64,000 nt of DNA from Desulfoscipio sp. XC116 (GTDB taxonomy: Bacteria; Bacillota; Desulfotomaculia; Desulfotomaculales; Desulfallaceae), in NCBI RefSeq assembly GCF_039851975.1, contig NZ_CP156660.1:3973035-4037034 (forward strand), given 5' to 3'. A program made the translations under genes and the position numbers. The first letter of the stretch is position 1, and each line of letters begins with the position of its first letter. Shown here in pieces: positions 25,594 to 33,618 of the stretch. The notes below the pieces were generated by a model that saw only the letters and a program-made list of their open reading frames with translations, had not been told where the DNA came from and did not search any database.

Positions 25594-25773
25594 TTACACT
25601 CTTCCAATTTGCCCATCCATGAGTCTTACCTTTATTCCTCTGGGATGTGTCGGAGATTTTGTCAAAATATCTTTAACGACTCCGCGCGTCCTTTTTCCCG
25701 TCCTCTGATCTTTTTTCAAAACAATATCCACAGTTATTCCCGCATAAATATCTTTTCTATTTTTACCATCCAT
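25594..25773 (-). CDS. ywbE: YwbE family protein
   Basis: A 59-residue protein matching YwbE closely: MDGKNRKDIYAGITVDIVLK, then TRGVVKDILTKSPTHPRGIK and a VRLMDGQIGRV end. AGAGGAGA precedes the ATG. It lies between the YusI-like gene and the HEPN/MNT pair, all leftward with short gaps. The family is conserved in Firmicutes and Proteobacteria but has no assigned role. Confidence 0.88.
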   Translation of the reverse strand: MDGKNRKDIYAGITVDIVLKKDQRTGKRTRGVVKDILTKSPTHPRGIKVRLMDGQIGRV

Positions 25774-25871
25774 TAAAAAACCGATCTCCTCTTGACTTAT
25801 CCCCCTTGTACCAGTTAGGGACAGGCGCTTGCCGGATTGGTTCATCTCAAATGCCGGGCTTGGTGTTCCCG

Positions 25872-26240
25872 CTATTGGCCGTATTGAGCAAACGCTTCCT
25901 CCCAATCCTTTTCTTTAAAACCAATCAGCACTTTTTCACCGTTAGTTAATATGGGGCGTTTAACCAGCATACCGTCGGAGGCTAGAAAGTCGTATAAATC
26001 CTCCTCCTTTGCGGTCTTTATAATATCTTTTAACCCAAGTTCTTTGTATTTTGCCCCTCTGGTGTTAAATAACTTTTCTATCTCTAAGCCACTCTTCTGA
26101 TGCAAATCAATCATTTCCTCCCGGGTGGGTCGCTCGTGCACAATATGACGAGTCTGATAGACGATACCTTTTTTGTAAAGCCAATCCTTGGCTTTTTTAA
26201 CAGTACCTCACCTGGGGTAATCGAATAAAAGCCACGACAT
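25872..26240 (-). CDS. YusI/Spx-ArsC-like thioredoxin-fold protein with UGA at the catalytic Cys (candidate selenoprotein)
   Basis: Translating from the ATG at 26240, preceded by GGGAGG at 6 nt, gives MSWLLFDYPR, then TGA at codon 11, then GTVKKAKDWLYKKGIVY and a complete ArsC/Spx-family protein of 122 codons. In homologues the residue at this point is the redox Cys of YPKCGT. Thus UGA replaces exactly the catalytic Cys. An 8-bp hairpin with a GGA loop starts soon after, at bacterial-SECIS distance. The alternative is a nonsense mutation of TGC/TGT, leaving a 90-residue fragment from 26141. The rest of the frame is intact and well conserved, which favours selenocysteine. Confidence 0.7.
26177..26195 (-). 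promoter_or_regulatory. candidate bacterial SECIS hairpin
   Basis: On the minus strand AAAGCCAA pairs perfectly with TTGGCTTT around a GGA loop. Twenty nucleotides separate the UGA (26208-26210) from the loop, and the loop starts with G; both agree with published bacterial SECIS criteria (16-37 nt, G within the first two loop bases). The stem also encodes conserved residues AKDWL, so coincidence is possible. Confidence 0.5.
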
Positions 26241-26305
26241 GTTTTTCCTCCCATTTTTCCATTAATAATTTAAAATTTTTCATTATAATACAACATTAAT
26301 AGCTC

Positions 26306-26560
26306 TTAATCCAGCCCCCTGCCAATGTGTATTACTTTTGATATAAGCATCGGGATCCGACTTCCCGCCCTCCAACCGGTTGATGGAATCCTCTTTACCG
26401 GCATGAAAACCACAGTTTCGCCGATGGAATCAGCCTCAATGCGTCCCACCTTGATATCCCTTTCCATATACCTCTCTCGCCGGGCTAGGCGGTAATACTC
26501 CCGGTAAACCTCTTCGCTTACGGGCACCGATTCCCGACCAACTTTTACAACTCTGGTCAT
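26306..26560 (-). pseudogene. sigma-like phage-type protein, frameshifted
   Basis: The 84-residue frame begins with MTRVVKVGRESVPVSEEVYR, the usual N-terminus of small sigma-70-like regulators of Firmicute mobile elements. After FMP the alternative frame continues sensibly as KEDSINRLEGGKSDPDAYIK and further, so a one-base indel near 26397 has broken the gene. A terminator-type hairpin lies upstream, as with the other two sigma-like genes in this window. Confidence 0.55.
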
Positions 26561-26623
26561 TTGCCAACTCCTCCTTTCAGGTTTTGTGGGGAAGGAGCCG
26601 AAACCGAAAAAAGGACAAAAAAA

Positions 26624-26665
26624 ATAGCCGGATAACCGCTAAATGTTTAGCGATCATCCGGCTAT
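26624..26665 (-). terminator. intrinsic terminator upstream of the sigma-like remnant
   Basis: On the minus strand ATAGCCGGAT / ATCCGGCTAT with an inner CGCTAAA/TTTAGCG stem is followed by eight U residues. It resembles the hairpin at 11319 (TAGCCG/CGGCTA). Confidence 0.75.
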
Positions 26666-26918
26666 GGGGTAGCTTTTGGTATCAACTCCGCCGCTCGGTA
26701 TGGATTATAATTTTTTGGTTTTTATGCGATTGTTCTTTACTGCCAAATTGATGCTCCGATAATGGGGCGATATGTGGAACAAAAGAACTCCCCGCACGGC
26801 TCACACCGGTAAGGTTTTTCTACCCTTTGCTTTAACGCGTTAATGTATTACCTCAGCAATATCGCAGTAGGAATGCCCGCTACCGGGCACCCACGCACAT
26901 TACTGCCGGATTAGAATC

Positions 26919-26967
26919 GGAAGGTTTTGGGGATAGCGCAAGCTAGGTCAAAACCTTCCCCGAGCAT
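26919..26967. repeat. GNRA-hairpin repeat, copy 1
   Basis: GGAAGGTTTTG ... CAAAACCTTCC with an apical TAGC-GCAA-GCTA and the trailing CCGAGCAT. The preceding 140 nt (from GAACTCCCCGCACGGCTCAC at 26785) match the sequence before copy 2, so the full unit is longer. It ends about 20 bp before the relB promoter. Confidence 0.6.
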
Positions 26968-26985
26968 ACAATAGCGGTATATTAG

Positions 26986-27014
26986 TTGACTATTTTTAAG
27001 CCAATACATATAAT
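26986..27014 (+). promoter_or_regulatory. consensus promoter of the RelB/zeta operon
   Basis: TTGACT and TATAAT with a 17-bp spacer, about 50 nt upstream of the antitoxin ATG. Confidence 0.8.
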
Positions 27015-27063
27015 ACAAGCAAGTGAAGACAGAACATTAAAACATCGAAGGGAGATGCCGAAT

Positions 27064-27414
27064 ATGAAGGCACAAAACGATGTACAGGTGACAATCCGTG
27101 TTGATAAAAATCTGAAAAAAAACGCTGAAAACCTGTTTAGCCAACTTGGAATGAATATGAGCACCGCACTAAATGTATTTTTACGTAAGGCGGTCAACGA
27201 AGGCGGTATTCCATTTGCTGTGAACACAAAAAGCTCCGGCTTTGGTCCGGCAGGTTACTCGGCGCATGAAATTACAGATTTGTTTACGGCTTCCGTTAAG
27301 CGTGAAATTGCAAAAAAGCAGCAGGCAGGTTTGCCCATAGCGCGGTATGATGTTGAAAACAAGCAGGCATATTTGGAATACCCTGACGGCAAACGAGAGT
27401 ACGTTAATGGTTGA
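27064..27414 (+). CDS. RelB/DinJ-family antitoxin
   Basis: The start is at the ATG after GAAGGGAG; an open frame extending to 26986 would include the promoter. The 116-residue protein has an N-terminal ribbon-helix-helix of the DinJ type (VTIRVDKNLKKNAENLFSQL, then GMNMSTALNVFLRKAV). The longer C-terminal part (ARYDVENKQAYLEYPDGKRE) differs from classical DinJ and is expected to embrace the partner. It overlaps the zeta-like toxin gene by 5 nt. DinJ normally pairs with YafQ/RelE RNases, so pairing with a kinase-fold toxin is noteworthy. Confidence 0.85.
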   Translation: MKAQNDVQVTIRVDKNLKKNAENLFSQLGMNMSTALNVFLRKAVNEGGIPFAVNTKSSGFGPAGYSAHEITDLFTASVKREIAKKQQAGLPIARYDVENKQAYLEYPDGKREYVNG

Positions 27415-27970
27415 TAGCCAAAAACATCCCGTTGTACTGGTTTTTGCCGGGCCGAATGGTTCCGGCAAGACAACCGTCACACAGGGTTTTCAGCTCTATG
27501 GCGCATATATTAACGCCGATGACTTAAAAAGAGAGTACAAGCTAACCGACCTCGAAGCTGCGCAACTAGCAGAAACGTTTCGTAATGATTTTTTGGACAA
27601 AAGCTTCAGCTTTACGTTTGAAACGGTTTTATCTACTGAGCGAAATCTATTGCTATTGCAAAAGGCAAAAGCGTGCGGATACGAAGTGCAATGCGTTTAT
27701 GTATTAACCCGCGACGTAAACATCAATGTATCCAGGGTTCGTGCCCGTCATGCAGCCGGAGGACACAACGTACCGGAAGGTAAAATCCGAACCCGTTATT
27801 TTCGGGCGTTTGAGTTATTGCCGCGATTAATTGCTATCTGTGATAAGATTGCGGTTTATGACAATTCCGATATGCCCGCATTGATTTTTCGTAAAGAAGA
27901 TGGACGTTCAATGACATTTCCCAATAAGTACTGGCCAGAAGCAACGTTACGAAAACTTCTAGGGTTATAA
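27410..27970 (+). CDS. zeta-toxin-like P-loop protein
   Basis: The start is taken at the ATG overlapping the antitoxin stop. The 186-residue P-loop kinase has Walker A VFAGPNGSGKTT near residue 13, the zeta-type NADD segment (YINADDLKREY) and a late RVRARHAAGGHNVPEGKIRT with basic residues that position phosphate. Zeta toxins phosphorylate UDP-N-acetylamino sugars and poison cell-wall synthesis. This shorter chromosomal branch is often annotated as a predicted ABC-type ATPase, so kinase activity is inferred. Confidence 0.8.
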   Translation, partial: VDSQKHPVVLVFAGPNGSGKTTVTQGFQLYGAYINADDLKREYKLTDLEAAQLAETFRNDFLDKSFSFTFETVLSTERNLLLLQKAKACGYEVQCVYVLTRDVNINVSRVRARHAAGGHNVPEGKIRTRYFRAFELLPRLIAICDKIAVYDNSDMPALIFRKEDGRSMTFPNKYWPEATLRKLLGL

Positions 27971-28154
27971 AATTCCGAGCACCTGTGGAAGGACAGCTGG
28001 GGGGGCAGCTTGGAAACACTAAATAAGCAAATTAAGCGTGTTTTAATGTAAAACAAACGAACTCCCCGCATGGTTCACACCAGTAGGATTTTTCTATATA
28101 AGCTTTACTTTAATGCGTTAATATATCACCCAAGTAAGGAATTATCCCCCATTA

Positions 28155-28202
28155 GGCAGTTTTTGGAAATGGCAAAAGCCAGTCCCGAAAACTAACCGAG
28201 CA
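28155..28202. repeat. GNRA-hairpin repeat, copy 2 (degenerate)
   Basis: GGCAGTTTTTGGAAA ... TCCCGAAAACTAACC with TGGCAAAAGCCA at the tip and a trailing CCGAGCA. The upstream GAACTCCCCGCATGGTTCAC block (from 28064) repeats the one at 26785. Confidence 0.55.
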
Positions 28203-28324
28203 CAACCGGATAAATAATTTCTTGGTTTTGCGCATCCATCATAAAATCTACAGCCGATTCTAAACCCTCCATAGTATAAATAACTAATTCTTGATCATGA
28301 TTATACAACCAGTGAGATATTGCA

Positions 28325-28360
28325 GTTAGTTTAAACAAGTTTAAGCCTGACCCCTTAAAC
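28325..28360. repeat. REP-like unit supplying a stop codon, copy 1
   Basis: A sequence of about 32 bp (TTAGTTTAAACAAGTTTAAG, then CCTGACCCCTT) that recurs at 55640. Read on the minus strand it encodes RGQA-stop, which is the C-terminus of the receiver/TM protein here. Confidence 0.7.
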
Positions 28361-29042
28361 GGTACCTCGTCAACCTGTTGCAATAATTAGTCAAAACATT
28401 TGCCGCAAGGCTACCTAACAATCCCACTACAATTTGTAACAACACAGAGTCAATCGGTAACACATAAAAAGCAAAGAGAATCGCCGTAATACTCCAACTG
28501 ATGATTAACGCCCAGTTGTAAATTTTCAACAATGACGTCGTCTTTTGTTCATCGCGCATTACTCTATCCATACGCACCTTTTCCGTAAACGCTCCAAACT
28601 GTCGCTTTAATAACCAGTGCGCATCATATTCATCCACTAAACGCACCTTTTCATCATCTAACAGAAAAAGCCCTCGCTGTGAGTAAATAATAACCGGCAA
28701 TTCCTCAGCACTAAAGTTCTGTCTAATATCTTTTAAGATCTCCAACCCTACCGGCTCCCAAGCTGCTTCTACCGCCTCTTTAGTGATTTTTATCTGCTCA
28801 TCTAATCTGGCCAGTTCCTGTTCAGCCACTTCCCGCTTTGGATCAAAATCCTCCCCTCGTGTTTGAGAATGATATAAATCCAGTAACAACAAATCCGGCA
28901 GATGCTTCATATCACACAGTTTATCAACTAACATCCCCACATCATTTACTTCCTGTATTTCATAATACCCACCATGCCGCTGCTTAAACTCCTCAATAAA
29001 AACCTGCTGGTCATCACAAATCAACACATCTCTTTTCATCCC
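28341..29042 (-). CDS. response-regulator receiver domain fused to membrane helices
   Basis: The start is at the ATG following GGAGGGA. The 233-residue protein begins MKRDVLICDDQQVFIEEF (acidic pocket) and has the phosphoacceptor region LPDLLLLDLYHSQ, the Ser switch in VIIYSQRG and the Lys in WLLKRQ: a complete receiver (about 1-150) with an inserted charged helix. About two transmembrane helices follow (LIISWSITAILFAFYVLPID and VLLQIVVGLLGSLAANVLTN). No output DNA-binding domain exists, so output must be membrane-based. The last residues RLRGQA come from the inserted repeat; a short downstream open stretch (28192-28324) may be the lost original end. No histidine kinase is adjacent. Confidence 0.65.
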   Translation of the reverse strand, partial: GMKRDVLICDDQQVFIEEFKQRHGGYYEIQEVNDVGMLVDKLCDMKHLPDLLLLDLYHSQTRGEDFDPKREVAEQELARLDEQIKITKEAVEAAWEPVGLEILKDIRQNFSAEELPVIIYSQRGLFLLDDEKVRLVDEYDAHWLLKRQFGAFTEKVRMDRVMRDEQKTTSLLKIYNWALIISWSITAILFAFYVLPIDSVLLQIVVGLLGSLAANVLTNYCNRLTRYRLRGQA

Positions 29043-29222
29043 TAATCCCTCCAATCCTACCAAGAGTTATTCGGTAGTTCCTAGAGCTAAAGCAAAGCTC
29101 ATCTCCGTTTACCTATCTTCCGATGTATGTGGTTTTAAAAAAATATAAGCAACACTTGGTACCCCCACCATCAACTCCTAACTGAAACCTAATTATCAGG
29201 CCTAAGTTGTCAAGTTCCCTTA

Positions 29223-29250
29223 ACTGACAGCCAAAAACATCCCGTTGCAC
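29223..29250 (+). repeat. fragment duplicated from the zeta-toxin start
   Basis: GACAGCCAAAAACATCCCGT repeats the zeta gene's opening (GATAGCCAAAAACATCCCGT, 27413) with one mismatch, in a 439-bp stretch otherwise free of recognisable genes. It marks an old duplication or excision scar. Confidence 0.5.
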
Positions 29251-29502
29251 CAATCGCTCTTTCTTGTTTTTTAAGAAAATCTACTCAATAGTTAAGTCTT
29301 TACGGATTCCGGGGTTGTCCAGGCAATTTTATTCATAGCTGCTATTGTTTCTAAATCTGCAGTAAACCATAAAATCTAATTTGTCATTCACCATTGCATC
29401 TCCTGGATATAGAATTAGTGACCAGAATTATCTGCATAATCAAATGTTTTTCTGCATAAAATCAATCTCCTAAATATGCGGATTGCGCTTTTAATAGGCA
29501 GT

Positions 29503-30564
29503 TTATTCTCGTGATTCGTGATTGCGGATATAGGCTGTGCTGCGGCCGGCAGCAATTTTTATGATGTATTCTTCTTTTAACAAATCTGCAAGTGCCTTTT
29601 CAATTGTTGTGATACTTATATCCGGACATAAGGTGGCGATTTCTGCCTTTGTGATTTTCCCCACTTTATTTGAAAAAATATGGCGAATACGCCCAAATTT
29701 CGTAAGCCCTTTATTACGAATTGTTTCTACCCTACTAGCGAATTCCTTATACGCACAAAGAATAACACCTAGATAATATTTGACAAAGGGAGCATAGTTA
29801 TTTTTCCCATCATGCCATCCTTTGGAACTCTGCCCAAGCGCATCATAATAACTTTCCTTGGTTTTTTCAATAATCATTTCAATACTGATATACTTCCCAA
29901 CAATGTAGCCCTGCTGGTAAAGCAATAAAAGTGTCAACAATCTGCTCATGCGTCCATTACCATCATTAAAGGGGTGAATGCAGAGAAAATCCAAGATGAA
30001 TTTTGAAACAAGTATTAATGGGTCTATCTCACTGCGGTCAATGGCTTTTAAAAATTCCTTACTAAGTGCTTCCATGGCATCAGCTGTAACGTAAGCCGGT
30101 AAAGGCTGGAATCGTATCCTGTGGCTTCCTTTACTATCTACTTCCTCGATAACGTTATCAGTATTTTTATAGCGCCCACCCACAGATGCTGGACTATAAG
30201 TATACAAGTCTCGATGTAATTGTAAAATAATATTGGGGGTTAGAGGGATATACTCATAGTTTTCGTGTATGGTATTTAATACTTCACGGTATCCGGCTAT
30301 TTCCTGTTCATCTCGAGTCCTCGGTGCAGCTTCCTCAATAACCAACTCATTTAACCGGGCTTCAGAAGTATAAATTCCTTCAATTCGGTTTGAGGCACCG
30401 GTACTTTGAATCTTGGCAACCTTAAGCATCGCTTCTAAAATATCAGGTTGCGCCTCTATAAAAAGTTCCTGTTTGCCTTTATACTCGTGAATAGCAGAAA
30501 GAAGGTTAACGATATCTGGCTTGTAAAGCTCCGCATCTATTGCATGGTAATTAAACTTTCCCAT
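29503..30564 (-). CDS. Fic-family protein (AMP transferase type, self-inhibited class II)
   Basis: A 353-residue protein. The inhibitory helix motif STGASNRIEG (S/T-x3-E-G/N) lies near residue 54. The catalytic Fic loop HPFNDGNGRMSR lies near residue 200, complete with His, the Pro-Phe pair and Arg. The C-terminus ends in a winged-helix-like domain (ITKAEIATLCPDISITTIEKA). The N-terminal placement of the inhibitory motif makes this class II. Fic enzymes transfer AMP to proteins such as gyrase or act as toxins. GGAGG precedes the ATG. No separate antitoxin is needed or present. Confidence 0.9.
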   Translation of the reverse strand: MGKFNYHAIDAELYKPDIVNLLSAIHEYKGKQELFIEAQPDILEAMLKVAKIQSTGASNRIEGIYTSEARLNELVIEEAAPRTRDEQEIAGYREVLNTIHENYEYIPLTPNIILQLHRDLYTYSPASVGGRYKNTDNVIEEVDSKGSHRIRFQPLPAYVTADAMEALSKEFLKAIDRSEIDPLILVSKFILDFLCIHPFNDGNGRMSRLLTLLLLYQQGYIVGKYISIEMIIEKTKESYYDALGQSSKGWHDGKNNYAPFVKYYLGVILCAYKEFASRVETIRNKGLTKFGRIRHIFSNKVGKITKAEIATLCPDISITTIEKALADLLKEEYIIKIAAGRSTAYIRNHESRE

Positions 30565-30927
30565 AGTAATAATCCTCCTACCTTATCCACCTCTAATATG
30601 CATAAATTATACTACTATTTTATGCAGAAAACAATAATTACATACAATTTATTTGCATAATTGCCACTTAATAGCATGTGAAGCAGCCATCCAATAAAAT
30701 TGTTAAACAATTTTAACCCCTAAACTGCTTGAACCTATCGCTGGGCCACTTTTTCGGTTTTGGTGGCATCGCCGCACAACAATCGCGAATTATCACGTTA
30801 AACCCTGGCGCGTTGCGGGTTTGCGGGGTTTGGTAAGATGTGACCCCCCTAGGGGTATGGTTCTGTGTATCAAATAACACATTCCAAGCGTTTGTCAACA
30901 CGATGTAAAACAATAGTGCACAATCGA

Positions 30928-30956
30928 TTGACGAACTGCATATAATGTTTTATAAT
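30928..30956 (+). promoter_or_regulatory. consensus promoter of the second RelB gene
   Basis: TTGACG and TATAAT with a 17-bp spacer; AAGGAG and ATG follow within 25 nt. Upstream, the 360-bp gap behind the fic gene holds GC-rich intergenic sequence with no gene. Confidence 0.8.
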
Positions 30957-30978
30957 AGCTGCAAAAGGAGTTGATTTT

Positions 30979-31254
30979 ATGTCTAAAACAACCAATATTA
31001 ATGTTCGGGTTGATGCAGATTTAAAAAATAAAGCTGAAGCCATTTTTAACGAACTCGGCTTTAATATGTCTACGGCCATGAATATGTTTCTCCGCTACTC
31101 CGTTCGTTATGGCGGTATTCCTTTTGACCTCCGTATAGAGAAACCAAATAGAGAAACGCTGGCGGCAATTGATGATGTCAATAACAACCGAAATACGAGC
31201 AAGACCTTCGATAGCATTGGTGCTCTTATGGAGGACTTAAATGCTGAAGATTAG
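30979..31254 (+). CDS. RelB/DinJ-family antitoxin, orphan
   Basis: A 91-residue DinJ-type protein: ribbon-helix-helix (NINVRVDADLKNKAEAIFNE, then LGFNMSTAMNMFLRYSV) followed by a short toxin-binding tail. Its promoter and AAGGAG site are intact, but the toxin gene that should overlap its 3' end is cut after six codons. It may therefore serve as an antitoxin reservoir for other modules or simply be a relic. Confidence 0.88.
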   Translation: MSKTTNINVRVDADLKNKAEAIFNELGFNMSTAMNMFLRYSVRYGGIPFDLRIEKPNRETLAAIDDVNNNRNTSKTFDSIGALMEDLNAED

Positions 31255-31270
31255 AAAAATGATATCTTAA
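31241..31270 (+). pseudogene. decapitated YafQ/RelE toxin start
   Basis: An ATG overlapping the antitoxin stop by 14 nt reads MLKIRKMIS and stops. YafQ-type toxins begin MLKIRYxxxFKKD, so only the first five or six codons survive before an unrelated junction with the HNH remnant. Confidence 0.55.
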
Positions 31271-31324
31271 CACTTTCTTTAACACGTACTGGAACCCACA
31301 GCGATCTATTTTGATTTGAAAATA

Positions 31325-31684
31325 TTAGGTTGTTTTTCTATTACCGAATCCACCATCCTCCGCTGCCGTCTTTACACTGTGGCACTTTTTACAGAGGGCC
31401 TGCCAGTTGCTCCTGTCCCAGAAGAGTTTCATGTCACCGTTATGAGGAATGATATGGTCCACCTCCATTGCCGGAGTCAGCCTGCCTTCTTTCTGACAGT
31501 GTACGCACAGAGGATTATCTTTTAAGAATGTCTTGCTGGCTTTTCACCACCGGTAGGTGTAGATTTTTGAGTTGGATTTATTCTGCTCCCTTACCACCAG
31601 CTTTTTATGTTTGGCGCAATACCGGTCATGGCAAAGCTCGCTGCAGCCGGGATAGCTGCAGATGGTTTTTGGTTTCCAGGGCAT
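31325..31684 (-). pseudogene. phage-type HNH endonuclease with internal stop
   Basis: From the ATG the frame reads MPWKPKTICSYPGC ... CHDRYCAKHKK, then TGA at codon 47, then KASKTFLKDNPLCVHCQKEG, EVDHIIPHNGD, LFWDRSNWQALCKKCHSVKT. These are the zinc CxxC pairs and the HNH core of the small endonucleases next to phage terminases. The stop sits between Trp and Lys, where homologues carry a non-Cys residue, so it is a true nonsense mutation. No terminase is nearby. Confidence 0.8.
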
Positions 31685-31690
31685 GGGTTA

Positions 31691-32674
31691 TCACCTGTTT
31701 TTCATCGTTTTCCAAATTGCCATAGGATGGTTTTTAATGTTCTCCAACATTTCACCACTGAACAAAAGTTCTGGCTTATAATTTCCTTGAAAAAATTGCT
31801 GCAGATACTCTTTTTGCTCTGGTGTGATAACTATCGTGTCAGATAGGAACTCCTTTACTTCAGATTTGGCATAAGCTAAATCAAGTCGCTCGCTTTTTAT
31901 TAGCATAGGATATAAATCTTGATAAACCCTTTTCTCAGTAAGCTCGTCTACTCGGTTAGGAGAAAAGCTTAATTTAGCCTGATCACCAGATATAGACCCA
32001 TAAAAAACTACCGCTTTACAATAAAGATCATACTCTTCCTCAGAGATAATACCGTATTTTTTTACATTGTATAAATCGTAAAAGTCCCTCGCTGCCAAAC
32101 GGTTAAATAAGGCCGCTGTTTTAGAAGCCATCAGTTCAATACCGTTTAATGTCCTTATTTCGCTTAATTCACCAAATAAACTTGTATTTATTTTCCTTTT
32201 GGCTATTGGCAATATGTGATTCCTTAATGAATAGTTAATTTCAATTTTTATGTTATCATGATTCCCTGCATTATTTTGGTAGCCGACTACAATTGACTCC
32301 AAAGCAAAGTAATCTTTTGACTTTTGGGAAACTATATACCCTTCTCTATCAAAATACGCTCTCAACAGCTCTTTTACCTTTGTTCTTTCTTTAAGCACTG
32401 TTTCCCGGTCATCATAGGTGTGAAAATCAAAGTCTAAATCAACAGATAACCTAGGCAAATTAAAGATAGTAAGATTTAAAGCGGTTCCACCTTTCAAAAC
32501 CAACCTATCTCTTAAAAAAGCATTGCTGTTTATAAATTCAAGTATGGTTGTTAAACGATGAACCTTCTCAATTACATCTTTATGGAATCCTGATTTCTCG
32601 GACAAAGAAAGATAGTATTTTCTATCTGGGTTAAACAAATAAATCACCTTTTTCTTCAAAAGTCTCCGGGACAA
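31691..32674 (-). CDS. abiEii: AbiEii-type nucleotidyltransferase toxin
   Basis: A 327-residue type IV toxin of the DUF1814 nucleotidyltransferase fold: LVLKGGTALNL and LPRLSVDLDFDF (GG...DxD motif), then KTAALFNRLAARDFYDLYN. AbiEii/MenT-type enzymes add nucleotides to tRNA acceptor stems and cause abortive infection. The reading frame overlaps the antitoxin by 44 nt. An internal TTG at 32638 with AAGGTG upstream would start MFNPDRKYYLSLS and matches family starts better. Confidence 0.88.
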   Translation of the reverse strand: MSRRLLKKKVIYLFNPDRKYYLSLSEKSGFHKDVIEKVHRLTTILEFINSNAFLRDRLVLKGGTALNLTIFNLPRLSVDLDFDFHTYDDRETVLKERTKVKELLRAYFDREGYIVSQKSKDYFALESIVVGYQNNAGNHDNIKIEINYSLRNHILPIAKRKINTSLFGELSEIRTLNGIELMASKTAALFNRLAARDFYDLYNVKKYGIISEEEYDLYCKAVVFYGSISGDQAKLSFSPNRVDELTEKRVYQDLYPMLIKSERLDLAYAKSEVKEFLSDTIVITPEQKEYLQQFFQGNYKPELLFSGEMLENIKNHPMAIWKTMKNR

Positions 32675-33395
32675 TCAGGCCCCACCGTTTGATTAATAAA
32701 CCACGGCTGCGTGCCTCTTCACTCAAATATTTTTTCATTTTCCCGGTTCTTTTTTCCATCGAACTCAATAGCTCATTGCTTATCCCAAGCGATTGCTGGT
32801 GACGCTCCAAGAAATACCCTGCCTTTTTATAAAGAACTTTTTTACCATAAGCCTCTAGATATTTAAGCAGCTTATCATTATCAAGGACAGGACATATTTG
32901 GAGTATTTCGTCTAACTCATGGGGTCCCCCACAATAATCTGTTCTGTCCATGGAATCAACAACCGTTCTTTCGATGTCTGTAAGCTTTATCTTTTCATTT
33001 GAGCGATAAAGGATAACCCCTTCATCGATTCTTTTACCCACGTACTTGTATAAAACACCTTCAAATTCAAAGTCAGATATTTTTATACCAGATGCTACAT
33101 ATACCACAGAGCTTACCTGATGGGATAATCCGTGTACATCAAACGCCGAATTGTACGTCAAGTAAGCACTTTTATTTATCTTGCTGCCTATTAAATAGCG
33201 ATTAGCAGCGGCCTCTCTGTGTTCTAGGTTTACAGCACAGTATAAATTCCTGCGCACCCGCTTAACAAGGCCTTTTTTCACATATGAGTTTAAAAGAACC
33301 TTGGCGTTTTCTTTACTCCCCACCACTTTTTGGGCTTCCTCGAAGTTAAACACTTCAAGTTTTAAAAAATTCTCATAATACTTCATCTTCATCAC
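32631..33395 (-). CDS. abiEi: AbiEi antitoxin
   Basis: A 254-residue antitoxin/repressor with an N-terminal winged helix (FNFEEAQKVVGSKENAKVLL, then a KKGLVKRVRRNLY wing) and the AbiEi C-terminal domain (IERTVVDSMDRTDYCGG). It lies directly 5' of abiEii and is translationally coupled. AbiEi usually binds inverted repeats in its own promoter; none stands out in the 220 bp upstream, which is AT-rich. Confidence 0.85.
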   Translation of the reverse strand: MMKMKYYENFLKLEVFNFEEAQKVVGSKENAKVLLNSYVKKGLVKRVRRNLYCAVNLEHREAAANRYLIGSKINKSAYLTYNSAFDVHGLSHQVSSVVYVASGIKISDFEFEGVLYKYVGKRIDEGVILYRSNEKIKLTDIERTVVDSMDRTDYCGGPHELDEILQICPVLDNDKLLKYLEAYGKKVLYKKAGYFLERHQQSLGISNELLSSMEKRTGKMKKYLSEEARSRGLLIKRWGLIVPETFEEKGDLFV

Positions 33396-33618
33396 CAGTT
33401 CCTAAAATTACTATTAAGTTAATATTATTATTACCTTTCCAGGTATATTTGAAACCATTATACCCCTGGTTCCTTATTTTATCAATTGGTTAATAAAATC
33501 ATTAACTTTTTAGCATAAATAGGAACTTGTTTTTTCTACCGCATTGAAAAAGAGTTGTTAAATTTGCGCCAACATAAGTAGCTATCTAAAAATTCTCCAA
33601 AGCATCTTCCTATCGCTA

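Noticed and set aside
31544-31546. Selenocysteine at the in-frame TGA of the HNH gene
   Set aside because: The stop falls between Trp and Lys, not at a Cys site, the gene is mobile debris, and no suitable hairpin follows.
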